Made by a program: the position numbers and the translations under genes | Notes under the pieces: model-generated | The model's input: the letters and a program-made list of their open reading frames with translations, nothing else | Told to the model about the DNA's origin: nothing | Databases searched by the model: none | In this document: positions 12,285 through 21,208 of the stretch, one piece after another | How the letters are laid out: each line of letters opens with the position of its first letter | How positions within the stretch are numbered: position 1 is the stretch's first letter | Virus record (IMG/VR): IMGVR_UViG_3300014711_000001 | Span: 1 to 40,233 of that record | Reading direction: 5' to 3' (one strand) | DNA length: 40,233 bases | Source of the DNA: a virus

Positions 12285-13567
12285 TGCGGATCAGGACGGG
12301 CTACCAAGCACGACCACAGTTCTATGACCTGCACACCCGCAAAGCCCGATGGGCGGTTGCTGTGTGCCATAGACGCGCGGGCAAGACGGTAGCATGTGTC
12401 AATGACCTGCTGGACGCCGCCCTGCGCTGCACCAAGAATGAGGGGCGGTTTGCCTATGTAGCCCCGACCTACGGGCAGGCCAAAGACGTAGCATGGTCCT
12501 ATCTGCGGCAGTTCACGGCCCCGATACCTGGGGTAAGCGCACATGAAACAGAACTGCGTGTGGATTTACCGAACGGGGCCAGAATACGCCTTTACGGCGC
12601 AGACAATTACGACCGGTTACGCGGCATATATCTTGATGGCCTGGTGTGCGATGAGTTTGGCGACATGGACCCCCGCGCATGGTCAGAGGTTCTCCGCCCC
12701 GCTTTAAGTGATCGGCAGGGGTGGGCGATATTCATTGGGACGCCCAAGGGATCCAACCATTTCAGGACCATGTGGGATCAGGCGCAGGACGATCCGAACT
12801 GGTTTCGGCTGATGCTCAAGGCTTCGGAGACAGGGATCCTCCCGCCCGAGGAACTTGACGACGCCCGCAAGATGATGACGCCGGAGCAGTTCGCGGCTGA
12901 GTATGAGTGCAGCTTCCAAGCGGCCATCCTCGGGGCTTACTTCGGTAAAGAGATAGAGGCGGCAGAGAATGACCACCGCATCACCAGCGTCCCCCACGAC
13001 CCCGCTGTGCCTGTCCATACGGCATGGGACTTGGGTATTGGAGACACCACAGCAATCTGGCTGTTCCAGCAGGTCGGAACAGCCGTCCATATTATTGACC
13101 ACATTGAAGCCAGCGGAGTTGGCCTCGATTGGTACGTTCGCGAGCTTGATAAGCGGCCCTACAGATGGGGTGAGCATATCCTTCCCCACGACGCTAACGC
13201 TCGAGAACTCGGGACCGGGCGTACTCGCCTAGAGACACTTCAAAGCCTTGGGCTATCGAGCGCCAAGGTGTTAGGGGCGCAATCGGTAGAGGATGGCATC
13301 AACGCCGCCCGTCTGGTTCTGCCCCGATGCTGGTTTGACAAAGACAAGACCAAACGCGGGATTGACGCGCTCAAGAACTATCGCAGCGAGTGGGACGAAA
13401 AGAACAGGGTGCTTAAACCGCGCCCCGTCCATGATTGGGCATCACACAGCGCAGACGCATTTCGATACTTGGCCCTTGGCCTGCCTTCGGGCGGGTGGGG
13501 TGCATTGACCAAACAGATCGCCTCCCCCTGGAAAGTGCGGGACGGCGGGGAGAGAATATTCGTATGA
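12284..13567 (+). CDS. terL: Terminase large subunit
   Basis: 427 residues. The ATPase has a Walker A variant CHRRAGKT (residues 28-35), Walker B LDGLVCDEF (residues 117-125), and a coupling motif region 'WAIFIGTPKGSNHF'. The C-terminal nuclease shows the first acidic strand 'HTAWDLGIGDTTAIW' and a final 'HDWASHSADAFRYLALGL'. It cuts concatemeric DNA and drives it into the prohead through the portal. Which packaging strategy (headful, cos) it uses is not clear from the sequence; no natural ends can be seen in a circularised contig. Confidence 0.93.
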   Translation: MRIRTGYQARPQFYDLHTRKARWAVAVCHRRAGKTVACVNDLLDAALRCTKNEGRFAYVAPTYGQAKDVAWSYLRQFTAPIPGVSAHETELRVDLPNGARIRLYGADNYDRLRGIYLDGLVCDEFGDMDPRAWSEVLRPALSDRQGWAIFIGTPKGSNHFRTMWDQAQDDPNWFRLMLKASETGILPPEELDDARKMMTPEQFAAEYECSFQAAILGAYFGKEIEAAENDHRITSVPHDPAVPVHTAWDLGIGDTTAIWLFQQVGTAVHIIDHIEASGVGLDWYVRELDKRPYRWGEHILPHDANARELGTGRTRLETLQSLGLSSAKVLGAQSVEDGINAARLVLPRCWFDKDKTKRGIDALKNYRSEWDEKNRVLKPRPVHDWASHSADAFRYLALGLPSGGWGALTKQIASPWKVRDGGERIFV

Positions 13568-13674
13568 GCATAGCTGAATTACAAGCCTTGGTATCCCGCA
13601 TTGCCGAACTAGAGGCGCGAGTGCGGGCATTGGAAGCCAAGCGCGAAACGCTGAGTATCCCCAAACGTGGCTAA
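13564..13674 (+). CDS. 36-residue coiled-coil peptide
   Basis: The ATG overlaps the terminase stop (ATGA) and the frame ends inside the portal start. The product, MSIAELQALVSRIAELEARV followed by RALEAKRETLSIPKRG, is a regular leucine-heptad coiled coil. Such short helical peptides are frequent between terminase and portal genes in phages; function unknown. The gene is supported by overlaps on both sides. Confidence 0.6.
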   Translation: MSIAELQALVSRIAELEARVRALEAKRETLSIPKRG

Positions 13675-15880
13675 GTCCCTGCGGCAATTCAAGCCGCTAT
13701 CCGAGACAGAGATCCAGCAGATCGTTGCGGCAGAATCTCAAGATGCAATCGGTAACGTAGGTGGCCTTGTATCTTCGCAGCGTGAGACAGCCCTCAAGTA
13801 TTACCTCGGCCTGCCGTTCGGCAATGAACAGGATGATCGCTCCCAGATCGTAATGACCGAAGTCCGTGACGTGCTTGAAGGCGCGTTGCCGACCATGCTC
13901 AAGATATTCACGTCATCGGATGATGTTGTGAGGTTTGAGCCGCAGTCCCCCGAGGATGAGCAGGCCGCACAGCAGGCAACCGACTACATCAATTACATTT
14001 TCTACCGCAAGAATCCCGGCTTCAAGATTCTTTATACCTGGTTCAAGGATGCGCTTCTGTCCAAAGTCGGCGTGGTTAAATGGTGGTGGGACGAAAACAA
14101 GGACGTCACCGAGGAGAGCTATAACGGTCTGGATGACATGGGTCTGGCGCAGTTATTGGCCGATCCTGACGTTGAGCCTATCGAACACAGCGCCGAACCC
14201 GAAGTGCTTGAGATGATGGACCCCATGACGGGCCAGCCTCAACAGCAGCAGGTCATGACGCATAGCGTTAAGGTCAAGCGCACCAAGTCCTACGACCAGG
14301 CTCGGATTGCCAACGTCCCGCCCGAGGAGTTCCTGATTAGCCGAGATGCCACGGATATCATGGGCGCCCGGTTTGTCGGCCATCGTGTCACCAAGACCGT
14401 TAGTGAATTGATCGCAATGGGCTTTGACCCTGACGTGGTGGACCAGATTCCCACGGAGGACCAGACCTATTGGTCCACAGAATATATCGTTCGCCGTCAG
14501 AAGGATGACGAGTTCGGGGCGAGCATTCCCCAGTCGGTTGATCCATCACAGCGCCGCGTGACCGTGGTAGAGGGTTACTACCGCATGGACGCGGATGGGG
14601 ATGGTATTGCCGAGTTGCGCCAGATTTGGCATGGCAACCTTGGCACCCCGATCCTGTCCAATATCATGTGGGACAGTGACCGCCCGCCGTTCGCGGCCCT
14701 GACGCCGTTCCCGATGCCGCATCGGTTCTTTGGCTTATCCCTTGCGGATATGGTTCAAGACCTACAGCTATATAAATCGACCCTGCTGCGTCAGATCAGC
14801 GATAACATCTATTTCACGACCAACGCTCGGCACAAGGTCAAAATGACCTCACCGGACAGCGTGAACATCGATGACGTGCTGTCCTCCACCCCCGGCGGGA
14901 TTATCCGCATGAAAGCGGACGGCTCAGACGTTGAGCCTGTCGGCGCGGCCCCGATGCCTAATTTCGCTTATCAGTTGCTCGAGTATCTGGACACCATCAA
15001 GGAAAACCGCACAGGCGTCACGCGGTACAATCAGGGTCTAGACGCCGACAGCCTGAACCAGACCGCTACGGGGGTTAATCAAATCCTCAATCAAGCAATG
15101 GATCGGTTGTTGCTTATCGCCCGTGTGTTTGCCGAAACCGGCGTCAAAGACCTGTTCAAGGGCCTGTTGGGTCTGATCTGCCAGCATCAGGACAAAGCAT
15201 CGGTTATCCGGTTGCGTAATACCTGGGTACAGATGGATCCTCGCGAATGGAACCGCATGGACGATATTACGGTCCATGTGGGTCTGGGTACGGGTGACAA
15301 GATGGAATCCGCCCGGGTATTGACTCAGTTACTCGCGGTACAGGAAAAGATGGCGATGGCCGGAAACCCCGGCGGCATGGTGCGCCCCAAAAACACGTTT
15401 AATCTGTTGTCCGAGTTCGCCAAGGCAGCGGGTCAAAAGAACATTGACCAGTTCTTTACCGACCCTGACAGTCCGCAGGCGCAAGAGACCATGCAGCAGC
15501 AGGCTCAAAAGCCCAATCCTGAAATGATGAAGCTACAGGCCGAGGGCCAGCTTCGCCAACAGGAAATGGCCATGCAACAGCAGACCGAGCAGATGAAGGC
15601 TCAGGTCCAAATGCAGTTGGCGCAACACAAGGCCGAATTGGACGCGCAGGTTGCCCAAGCACAGCAGCAGTCACAGCAGGCCCAGAACAACGCCCAGATG
15701 CAGAACGACATGGCGATGGCGCAATTCAAGGCCAATCTCGACGCGCAGTTGCAGCAGTGGAAAGCCAAACTGGACGCCGAGACCAAGATTATTGTGGCGC
15801 AGATCAGCGCCAAGGCTTCGGTTGATGCCGCCACGACACAGGCAGCGGATCAGGGATTAACGGATAGCTTGGAGCAGTAG
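13667..15880 (+). CDS. Portal protein (P22-type)
   Basis: 737 residues from a GTG at 13667. The order 'LKYYLGLPFGNEQDDRSQIVMTEVRDVLEGALPTMLKIFTSSD' and 'FKILYTWFKDALLSKVGVVKWWWDE' near the N-terminus, 'IANVPPEEFLISRDATDI' in the middle, and 'GLSLADMVQDLQLYKSTLLRQISDNIYFTTN' match P22-like portals of podoviruses. The last 170 residues are a Gln/Ala/Lys-rich helix ('QLRQQEMAMQQQTEQMKAQVQ...'), comparable to the long C-terminal barrel of P22 gp1. It forms the dodecameric DNA channel and binds the terminase and adaptor. Confidence 0.92.
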   Translation: MAKSLRQFKPLSETEIQQIVAAESQDAIGNVGGLVSSQRETALKYYLGLPFGNEQDDRSQIVMTEVRDVLEGALPTMLKIFTSSDDVVRFEPQSPEDEQAAQQATDYINYIFYRKNPGFKILYTWFKDALLSKVGVVKWWWDENKDVTEESYNGLDDMGLAQLLADPDVEPIEHSAEPEVLEMMDPMTGQPQQQQVMTHSVKVKRTKSYDQARIANVPPEEFLISRDATDIMGARFVGHRVTKTVSELIAMGFDPDVVDQIPTEDQTYWSTEYIVRRQKDDEFGASIPQSVDPSQRRVTVVEGYYRMDADGDGIAELRQIWHGNLGTPILSNIMWDSDRPPFAALTPFPMPHRFFGLSLADMVQDLQLYKSTLLRQISDNIYFTTNARHKVKMTSPDSVNIDDVLSSTPGGIIRMKADGSDVEPVGAAPMPNFAYQLLEYLDTIKENRTGVTRYNQGLDADSLNQTATGVNQILNQAMDRLLLIARVFAETGVKDLFKGLLGLICQHQDKASVIRLRNTWVQMDPREWNRMDDITVHVGLGTGDKMESARVLTQLLAVQEKMAMAGNPGGMVRPKNTFNLLSEFAKAAGQKNIDQFFTDPDSPQAQETMQQQAQKPNPEMMKLQAEGQLRQQEMAMQQQTEQMKAQVQMQLAQHKAELDAQVAQAQQQSQQAQNNAQMQNDMAMAQFKANLDAQLQQWKAKLDAETKIIVAQISAKASVDAATTQAADQGLTDSLEQ

Positions 15881-16434
15881 TGGACCATTACTATCAGGAC
15901 CTTGAAGGGTTCTTTGACTTTCAGGACGCTTACAAACTCGCCATTGATACCACCGCGAACGGGGGCATGTTTGTCGAGGTTGGCTCATGGAAGGGTCAGT
16001 CAGCGGCTTTCATGGGCGTTGAGATTGTTAACTCAGGCAAAGACATTAAACTTTACTGCGTCGATACCTGGGCAGGATCCGATGAACACGTCACCGATGA
16101 TGATGTGATACTCGGCACCCTGTATGACCGTTTTCTGGAGAACACCCGCCCCGTTAAGGACGTGGTTGTCCCCATCCGCAAGACCAGCGTGGAAGCGGCC
16201 AAGGAATTCTTGGACGGTACGGTTGACTTTGTGTTTATCGACGCCGCCCATGATTACGACAACGTACTAGCCGATATCCTCGCATGGTGGCCCAAGGTTC
16301 GCCCAATGGGGATGATCGGTGGCCATGATTTCAACGACTTCAACCCCGGCGTGATTAAGGCTGTGACTGAGAACTTCCAAATGGTTCACATGCTCCCAGG
16401 CTGCGTCTGGATGATCGGTAAGCCCAAGATTTAA
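15880..16434 (+). CDS. Class I SAM-dependent methyltransferase
   Basis: 184 residues from a GTG at 15880 (overlapping the portal stop). 'GMFVEVGSWKGQSAAFMGVEIV' (about residues 29-50) is the SAM-binding motif I, 'LYCVDTWAGSDEH' a motif II/III region and 'VDFVFIDAAHDYDNVLADI' the post-motif; 'GMIGGHDFNDF' follows. The pattern fits the Methyltransf_24 group, often associated with glycan or small-molecule methylation. It sits between portal and scaffold genes, so it is produced with the virion. Possible target: sugars added by the phage glycosyltransferases, or a structural protein; unproven. Confidence 0.85.
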   Translation: MDHYYQDLEGFFDFQDAYKLAIDTTANGGMFVEVGSWKGQSAAFMGVEIVNSGKDIKLYCVDTWAGSDEHVTDDDVILGTLYDRFLENTRPVKDVVVPIRKTSVEAAKEFLDGTVDFVFIDAAHDYDNVLADILAWWPKVRPMGMIGGHDFNDFNPGVIKAVTENFQMVHMLPGCVWMIGKPKI

Positions 16435-16730
16435 TGACCGACGCACAGGAACGCGAAGCTGCCAAGTTGGAACTTGAGCGCCAGCGGGGAAGTCATGTCG
16501 AACGGTTAATGAGCGAACCGTTCCTAGTCGAAGCCTTTGAAACCCTTGAACAGCATTTAATTCAGACGTGGCGCGGTGCCAAAGACCCGGCAGTGCGCGA
16601 AACGGCGTGGGCAGAAATCCACGCGCTAGATCAGGTACGCAATCACCTGCGAACCATTATCCAAACAGGGCAAATCGCAGCCAAGTCCCTCTCCATGCTC
16701 CAGCGAGTGCGTGGCCGGATTGGCATGTAA
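16434..16730 (+). CDS. Small helical protein in head module
   Basis: 98 residues. TAATG overlap with the methyltransferase stop. The predicted product is almost all helix: 'AQEREAAKLELERQRGSHVERLMSEPFLVEAFETLEQHLIQTWRGAKDPAVRETAWAEIHALDQVRNHLRTIIQTGQIA'. Similar small helical proteins occur next to scaffold genes of SU10/P22-like phages, with unknown function. It could be an assembly aid, but there is no motif to decide. Confidence 0.65.
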   Translation: MTDAQEREAAKLELERQRGSHVERLMSEPFLVEAFETLEQHLIQTWRGAKDPAVRETAWAEIHALDQVRNHLRTIIQTGQIAAKSLSMLQRVRGRIGM

Positions 16731-16739
16731 GGACCAACA

Positions 16740-17795
16740 ATGGCACAGGTAGAGAACGACAGTGTAAAGCCGCCCCCCTTTAATGATCTGGGGCCGATTT
16801 CAGACACAACCGAGGCAGTTGACCAGCTTGAACGGTTGTTTGCCGCCGAGGATGGCGACGAAGCAGAATTTAACAGGGTTAGCGAGCGGGTAGAGCGCAA
16901 GGCTCCTCCTCCCAAGCCTGTACAGGAATCAGCGCAAGCTGAGGCACCGCAGAGTGCCGACACGACCGAGCAGGAACAGACGGATGAAAGTCCCTCACTG
17001 GAACCGCCCAAGTCGTGGTCTGCCGAACAGAAGGAAGTATGGGATTCCCTCCCTCCCAAGACACAGGAATACGTCCTGCAACGGGAAACGGAACGAGATA
17101 CGGCCCTGCGTCGGGGACAAAACGAGTTAGCAGAACAGCGCAAAGCGTTTGAAGCCCAAACGCAAGCGCAGTTACAGCAAGCCGCCGAATTTGCGAAGCA
17201 GTTACCAGTGCTTCAAAAGGCGCTACTGGAACGAGTAACCAACAGTGAAGTTGCGCGTATGACCCAGCAAGACTGGCTCAACCTCGCGCAAAGCGACCCC
17301 GCCAAATACGTTGAACTGCAAGCCAAGGCGCAGGCAGATCAACAGTTGATCCAAGCGACATTCCAGGCACAGCAGCAGATCGAAGCCCAGACCAAGGCAC
17401 AAGCCGAGGCGCAGCGGGCCGAAATGATTAAGGCTGAATGGAACAAGCTGATCGAAGTGGCCCCAGAGTTCGCTGATCCAAAAGCAGGTCCGACCCTCCA
17501 GAAGGAGATCATCGACTACCTGTTGGAGATTGGCGTACCCCAAGAGGCACTTGGCGGCATGGATCGCGCGTTTTTCCTTATTGCTGCGCGTGACGCGGTG
17601 AACGGACGCAAACTTGCCCAAAAGGCCAGTAAAGCACCGGAACAAGTGAAAAACCTTCCCCCTGTTGCTCGACCCGGAGCAGCCCAGAGAACATCTGACC
17701 AACGCACACAGCAACAATTCGGCGCGGACAAGACAAACATCAGTCGCGCGCGCTCCACAGATGACGCGGCGGCTATCCTTGAACGTTATTTATAG
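16740..17795 (+). CDS. Scaffolding protein
   Basis: 351 residues; AAGGA just before the ATG. The sequence is highly charged and rich in Gln/Glu/Ala: an acidic disordered N-terminus with a Pro-rich stretch ('KAPPPKPVQESAQAEAPQS'), 'PKSWSAEQKEVWDSLPPKTQEYVLQRETER', then a long coiled coil (residues about 120-240) and a basic C-terminal tail ('RSTDDAAAILERYL'). This layout, directly before the coat gene, is that of podovirus scaffold proteins, which template the procapsid and then leave. The 'PSWSxxxKxxWxxLP' element is a recurrent mark of this family. Confidence 0.85.
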   Translation: MAQVENDSVKPPPFNDLGPISDTTEAVDQLERLFAAEDGDEAEFNRVSERVERKAPPPKPVQESAQAEAPQSADTTEQEQTDESPSLEPPKSWSAEQKEVWDSLPPKTQEYVLQRETERDTALRRGQNELAEQRKAFEAQTQAQLQQAAEFAKQLPVLQKALLERVTNSEVARMTQQDWLNLAQSDPAKYVELQAKAQADQQLIQATFQAQQQIEAQTKAQAEAQRAEMIKAEWNKLIEVAPEFADPKAGPTLQKEIIDYLLEIGVPQEALGGMDRAFFLIAARDAVNGRKLAQKASKAPEQVKNLPPVARPGAAQRTSDQRTQQQFGADKTNISRARSTDDAAAILERYL

Positions 17796-17805
17796 GGGAT
17801 AACCC

Positions 17806-18759
17806 ATGGCCCAAGTAGCAAATACATTCCAGACTTATCAGGCAATCGGCATCCGCGAACAGCTTGCCGACCTGATCTCCAACATCAGCCCGGTTGACGT
17901 TCCGTTCCAGAACTCAATCGGCAAGGCTACCGCCGAGAACACCAAGTTCGAATGGCAGACCGATGCCTTGGCGGCCGTTAACACCGCGAACGTGCAGATT
18001 GAAGGCGATGATATTTCGTCTTACGAAGCCGTCACGGCAACCGTTCGTTTGAACAACTATTGCCAGATCTCCCGCAAGACCGTCATCATCGCTGGTACGC
18101 AGGAAGTGGTGAACAAGGCAGGCCGCAAGTCGGAACTGGCTTACCAAATCACCAAAAAGACCAAAGAACTCAAGCGCGACATTGAAGGTCTGTTGATGAC
18201 CAACTTCGCCTCGTCCGCTGGTACGGCCTCAACGGCTCGTCAGTCGGCAGGCTTGCGCGCGTGGCTCAAGACCAACACGGACTTGGGCGCTTCGGGCGTC
18301 AACGGTGGTTTCGGTACTACCTTGGTCACCGTGGCAACGGACGGCACCCAGCGCGCTTTGTCTGAAACCTCGCTCAAGAACGTCATCCGTCAGTGCTTTG
18401 CATCGGGCGGTGAGCCGAACATGATTTCGGTTGGCCCGTTCAACAAGCAGGTGATTTCGGGCTTCACTGGTAACAGCACCCGCTTCCAAGACACCTCGGA
18501 CGGCACCCTGTCCACGGCTTTGGACGTGTACAAGTCCGACTTCGGCGTGTTGAAGGTGGTCCCGAACCGCTTCCAGCGTGAACGTGATTGCTTCGTTCTT
18601 GAGACTGACAAGTTCAAGGTCGCCTACCTGCGTCCTGTGCAGTTGAAGGAACTGGCGACCACGGGTGACGCGGCCAAGCGCATGCTGATTGCGGAATATG
18701 GCTTGATGAGCCTGAACGACGCAGCCAGCGGCGTGGTTGCGGATTTGACCACGACCTAA
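17806..18759 (+). CDS. Major capsid protein (SU10/DUF5309-like)
   Basis: 317 residues, preceded by GGGGAT. 'NTFQTYQAIGIREQLADLISNISPVDVPFQNSIGKATAENTKFEWQTD', 'RLNNYCQISRKTVIIAGTQEVVNKAGRKSELAYQITKKTKELKRDIE' and 'DVYKSDFGVLKVVPNRFQRERDCFVLETDKFKVAYLRP' match the SU10/DUF5309 coat family with HK97 fold. Codon use is more biased towards C/G-ending codons than its neighbours, as expected for the most abundant protein. A strong terminator follows within 30 bases. It is the shell building block. Confidence 0.93.
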   Translation: MAQVANTFQTYQAIGIREQLADLISNISPVDVPFQNSIGKATAENTKFEWQTDALAAVNTANVQIEGDDISSYEAVTATVRLNNYCQISRKTVIIAGTQEVVNKAGRKSELAYQITKKTKELKRDIEGLLMTNFASSAGTASTARQSAGLRAWLKTNTDLGASGVNGGFGTTLVTVATDGTQRALSETSLKNVIRQCFASGGEPNMISVGPFNKQVISGFTGNSTRFQDTSDGTLSTALDVYKSDFGVLKVVPNRFQRERDCFVLETDKFKVAYLRPVQLKELATTGDAAKRMLIAEYGLMSLNDAASGVVADLTTT

Positions 18760-18784
18760 GCCTAGCCATTAGCGGAACAACCTC

Positions 18785-18816
18785 AGGGGCGGCAGCAATG
18801 TCGCCCCTTTTCTTTT
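18785..18816 (+). terminator. Intrinsic terminator after the coat gene
   Basis: A perfect 7-bp stem, AGGGGCG (18785-18791) with CGCCCCT (18802-18808), encloses a 10-base loop and is followed by TTTTCTTTT. It should reduce transcription beyond the coat gene, keeping coat in excess over downstream genes. The next gene has a strong AGGAGG directly after it. Confidence 0.9.
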
Positions 18817-18827
18817 AGGAGGCCAAG

Positions 18828-19199
18828 ATGGCGCTACCAGATCCCAATCCGACAGATGCCGAAAAAGTGGTGTCTGGCTCTATTCCCTTGCAGACTACGG
18901 GCAGCGTGTATGTTCCTGTGCCGTGTCCGGGGAACCTGACTTATTTCAATATTGTTTCAGCAGCCACAATCGCGGGCAACCCGGCAACGGTCACGCTTGC
19001 GATTGATAACGTCACCGTCACTGGCGGGTCAATCCTGACCTTCCCGGTTGCGGGCACGGCGGCAGGTACGGCGTCTTATTCGACGTTCTCGTACAACACC
19101 ACCACGATTGCGACGGGTAACAGCGTGTTGAAAGTGACCACCAACGGGTCCACTTCAACCGCGAACACCGCAACCTTCATCGCAAGGTTCCGTCCGTAA
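18828..19199 (+). CDS. Beta-rich head decoration-like protein
   Basis: 123 residues with a strong AGGAGG ribosome site. The sequence is Thr/Ser/Val/Asn-rich ('VTLAIDNVTVTGGSILTFPVAGTAAGTASYSTFSYNTTTI') with few charges, as in beta-sandwich phage surface proteins. It sits directly after the coat gene, the standard place for a decoration or stabilising protein. Family not recognised, so this role rests on composition and position. Confidence 0.7.
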   Translation: MALPDPNPTDAEKVVSGSIPLQTTGSVYVPVPCPGNLTYFNIVSAATIAGNPATVTLAIDNVTVTGGSILTFPVAGTAAGTASYSTFSYNTTTIATGNSVLKVTTNGSTSTANTATFIARFRP

Positions 19200-19516
19200 T
19201 GGCGGTTGAGTTTGACGCCTATCAAGTCACAACGGCAGGGACCTATGCGGCGGCGACAACCACGTCTGCCGTTATTGCCCTGCCGCAATGTGCCGCGAAG
19301 GTAAATCCCAAGTTTGTGCGAGTTTGCACCGACGCGGGGTCAATTTACGTCACATTCGGGGCAAGTTCAGCAGGTCTGACAGCCACGTCAACCAGCATCA
19401 TGGTTTCTGTGTCTGACAGCCAGTTTCTGAATGTGATGGGCCAGTCCCAATGGGCGGCAATTCGTACCGTATCAGGTACGGCTAACGTCAACATCGTCCC
19501 GATTGAGGGTGGCTGA
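19199..19516 (+). CDS. Beta-rich structural protein
   Basis: 105 residues. Its ATG overlaps the upstream stop (TAATG). It has a Thr/Ala/Val-rich beta pattern: 'YQVTTAGTYAAATTTSAVIALPQCAAKVNPKFVRVCTDAGSIYVTFG' and 'SQFLNVMGQSQWAAIRTVSGTANVNIVPIEGG'. It resembles small virion surface proteins located in head modules. It probably assembles on the capsid or head-tail junction together with its upstream neighbour, but this was inferred from context alone. Confidence 0.65.
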   Translation: MAVEFDAYQVTTAGTYAAATTTSAVIALPQCAAKVNPKFVRVCTDAGSIYVTFGASSAGLTATSTSIMVSVSDSQFLNVMGQSQWAAIRTVSGTANVNIVPIEGG

Positions 19517-19857
19517 TGGAATTACTAGGGCGTGAATGGTCTCTCGGAGGTATTCGGGAGACCTGGGTGGATGGCGACGGCAACGTCACTGAAAACCTGA
19601 AATCGACCCGCGCGGTTGGGGACATTCTAGACCTGAACCGCAAGGCCATGAATGGGGACAACCCCATTTCCATGATGGAAAGCATCGGGAGAAGCGAGGG
19701 GACGGGGCATCACCTCGTCGCCCGCGTCCCGATGTGGCTTGTCGAAAAGATGTGGAATGAGCGCGGCGTCAATCTGATGAACGACGACGAGGCGCTTTTG
19801 TCCCTGTTGAGGGACGCTGACTACAAATGGCTCAAAACAACTGACGAGGCTTTATAA
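19516..19857 (+). CDS. Hypothetical head-module protein
   Basis: 113 residues, coupled by TGATG to the upstream gene. It begins MELLGREWSLGGIRETWVDG and contains 'RAVGDILDLNRKAMNGDNPISMMESIGRSEGTGHHLVARVPMWLVEKMWNERGVNLM', with helical C-terminus 'DDEALLSLLRDADYKWLKTTDEAL'. The combination resembles a conserved small phage protein between coat and adaptor genes, but I know no function. It looks soluble and mixed alpha/beta. Confidence 0.65.
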   Translation: MELLGREWSLGGIRETWVDGDGNVTENLKSTRAVGDILDLNRKAMNGDNPISMMESIGRSEGTGHHLVARVPMWLVEKMWNERGVNLMNDDEALLSLLRDADYKWLKTTDEAL

Positions 19858-20583
19858 GTGCTGACCGAACCGCTTGAGCATCTGCATCTGCGCGTTTTAC
19901 TCCCCTCCACAGGAACAATGGTCAGCGAGACAGCCGCCGCAGTTGCTCTCAACCTCGCTCATGTCTGCATGACGGGCATAGCAAAGGAGCAGGTAGTCGG
20001 CATCAACACCTGTGAAAGTTCCATGTTGCCGTTGACCAGAACCATTCCGGTCAAGGAAGCCTTGAAGGCTGGTGCCACGCATCTGATCTTCGTTGACAGC
20101 GACATGGACTTTGCACCCGAGACCTTCACCAAGCTGATCTTACACGATCTGCCCTTGGTGGGGGTCAATTACATCCGCAAGAAGCCCCCTCATACCCCTG
20201 TGACCATCGGGATGGACGGTCTGCACCGTTACACCCGCGAGGAATCCACGGGGTTGGAGGAAGTATTGCATACAGGCTTCGGCGTCATGTGCATGAAGGC
20301 CGAGATATTCAAGGACTTCCCGCAACCGTGGTTCCCAATGGGCTGGGATGACAAGCGCCAGGAATACATCGGAGAGGATACGTTCTTTTTCCACATGTGC
20401 CGCAAGCGCGGGTTCAAAGCCTATATCGACCATGATTTGTCAAAGAAGGTGGGCCATTGGGGTGGGGCCAAGTGGACCTACGACCTAGCCCCCGATCCTG
20501 TCACGGAAGAAGAAATCGCAGAATATCACCGCAGGCAGAAGGCGGCGCGCGATAAGATCAATGAGGCAATAAATGGCGCTTAG
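19858..20583 (+). CDS. GT-A fold glycosyltransferase-like protein
   Basis: 241 residues from a GTG that directly follows the upstream TAA. A GT-A type DxD motif is present in 'THLIFVDSDMDFAPETF' (D80-x-D82), and a 'LEEVLHTGFGVMCMKAEIF' strand with 'IGEDTFFFHMCRKRGFKAYIDHDL' supplies the acceptor-side E-D and G-F motifs; 'VGHWGGAKWTYD' follows. The enzyme should use a nucleotide sugar and divalent metal. It is located between capsid-surface genes and the adaptor, so it may glycosylate a virion protein or host glycan. It is the third glycosyltransferase of the genome. Confidence 0.8.
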   Translation: MLTEPLEHLHLRVLLPSTGTMVSETAAAVALNLAHVCMTGIAKEQVVGINTCESSMLPLTRTIPVKEALKAGATHLIFVDSDMDFAPETFTKLILHDLPLVGVNYIRKKPPHTPVTIGMDGLHRYTREESTGLEEVLHTGFGVMCMKAEIFKDFPQPWFPMGWDDKRQEYIGEDTFFFHMCRKRGFKAYIDHDLSKKVGHWGGAKWTYDLAPDPVTEEEIAEYHRRQKAARDKINEAINGA

Positions 20584-21208
20584 TTCATATTCGGGATTAC
20601 AGACAGCCATCGCCAACCTATTGATGCGCGATGATTTGACCAATTATATCCCGGACTGGATTACGCTTTGCGAGAGTGACGTCAATCGCCAGCTTCAAGT
20701 GCAGGATATGGAAGTCACGACCCTTTTAACGGTCTCGACCTCCAACTATTCGGTATCGCTCCCAAGTGACTATTCGACTTTTCGCGCGGCATACATTGAC
20801 ACGGTATCTTCGGGCATATCGTCAAATGCCAAGACTATTGCATCGGTGACACCGCAAACACTGTTCAGCAATTATCTGAACGGCGGGACCAATTCGACAC
20901 CTTTGGCCTTTGCGATTACAGGCAATAAACTTCGCGTCGCGCCAATCCCAGACACAACCTATTACATCAATTTCGTCTATTACCAGACCGTCCCGGCACT
21001 TTCGTCCACCAATACGACAAACTGGCTGTTGACCCAATATCCGGCGGTTTACCTGTACGGCTCGGCCCTTCACTCGGCCCCGTTCCTGAATGATGACGGG
21101 CGTCTGGGTATGTGGGCGGGGCTTTATGCTGAAAACCTCGCCCAGATCAAGGCGCAGGATTTGTATGCGCGATATGGCGCGACACCGTTGCAGGTCAAAG
21201 TCGTTTAA
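20573..21208 (+). CDS. Head-tail adaptor (SU10 adaptor / gp4-like)
   Basis: 211 residues. 'YSGLQTAIANLLMRDDLTNYIPDWITLCESDVNRQLQVQDME' is the typical N-terminal helix region of podovirus adaptor proteins, followed by a beta domain ('VSLPSDYSTFRAAYIDT', 'LAFAITGNKLRVAPIPDTTYYINFVYYQTVPALSS') and a helical end 'DDGRLGMWAGLYAENLAQIKAQD'. It forms a ring under the portal that extends the neck. The 11-base overlap with the glycosyltransferase gene suggests coupling. Confidence 0.85.
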   Translation: MALSSYSGLQTAIANLLMRDDLTNYIPDWITLCESDVNRQLQVQDMEVTTLLTVSTSNYSVSLPSDYSTFRAAYIDTVSSGISSNAKTIASVTPQTLFSNYLNGGTNSTPLAFAITGNKLRVAPIPDTTYYINFVYYQTVPALSSTNTTNWLLTQYPAVYLYGSALHSAPFLNDDGRLGMWAGLYAENLAQIKAQDLYARYGATPLQVKVV

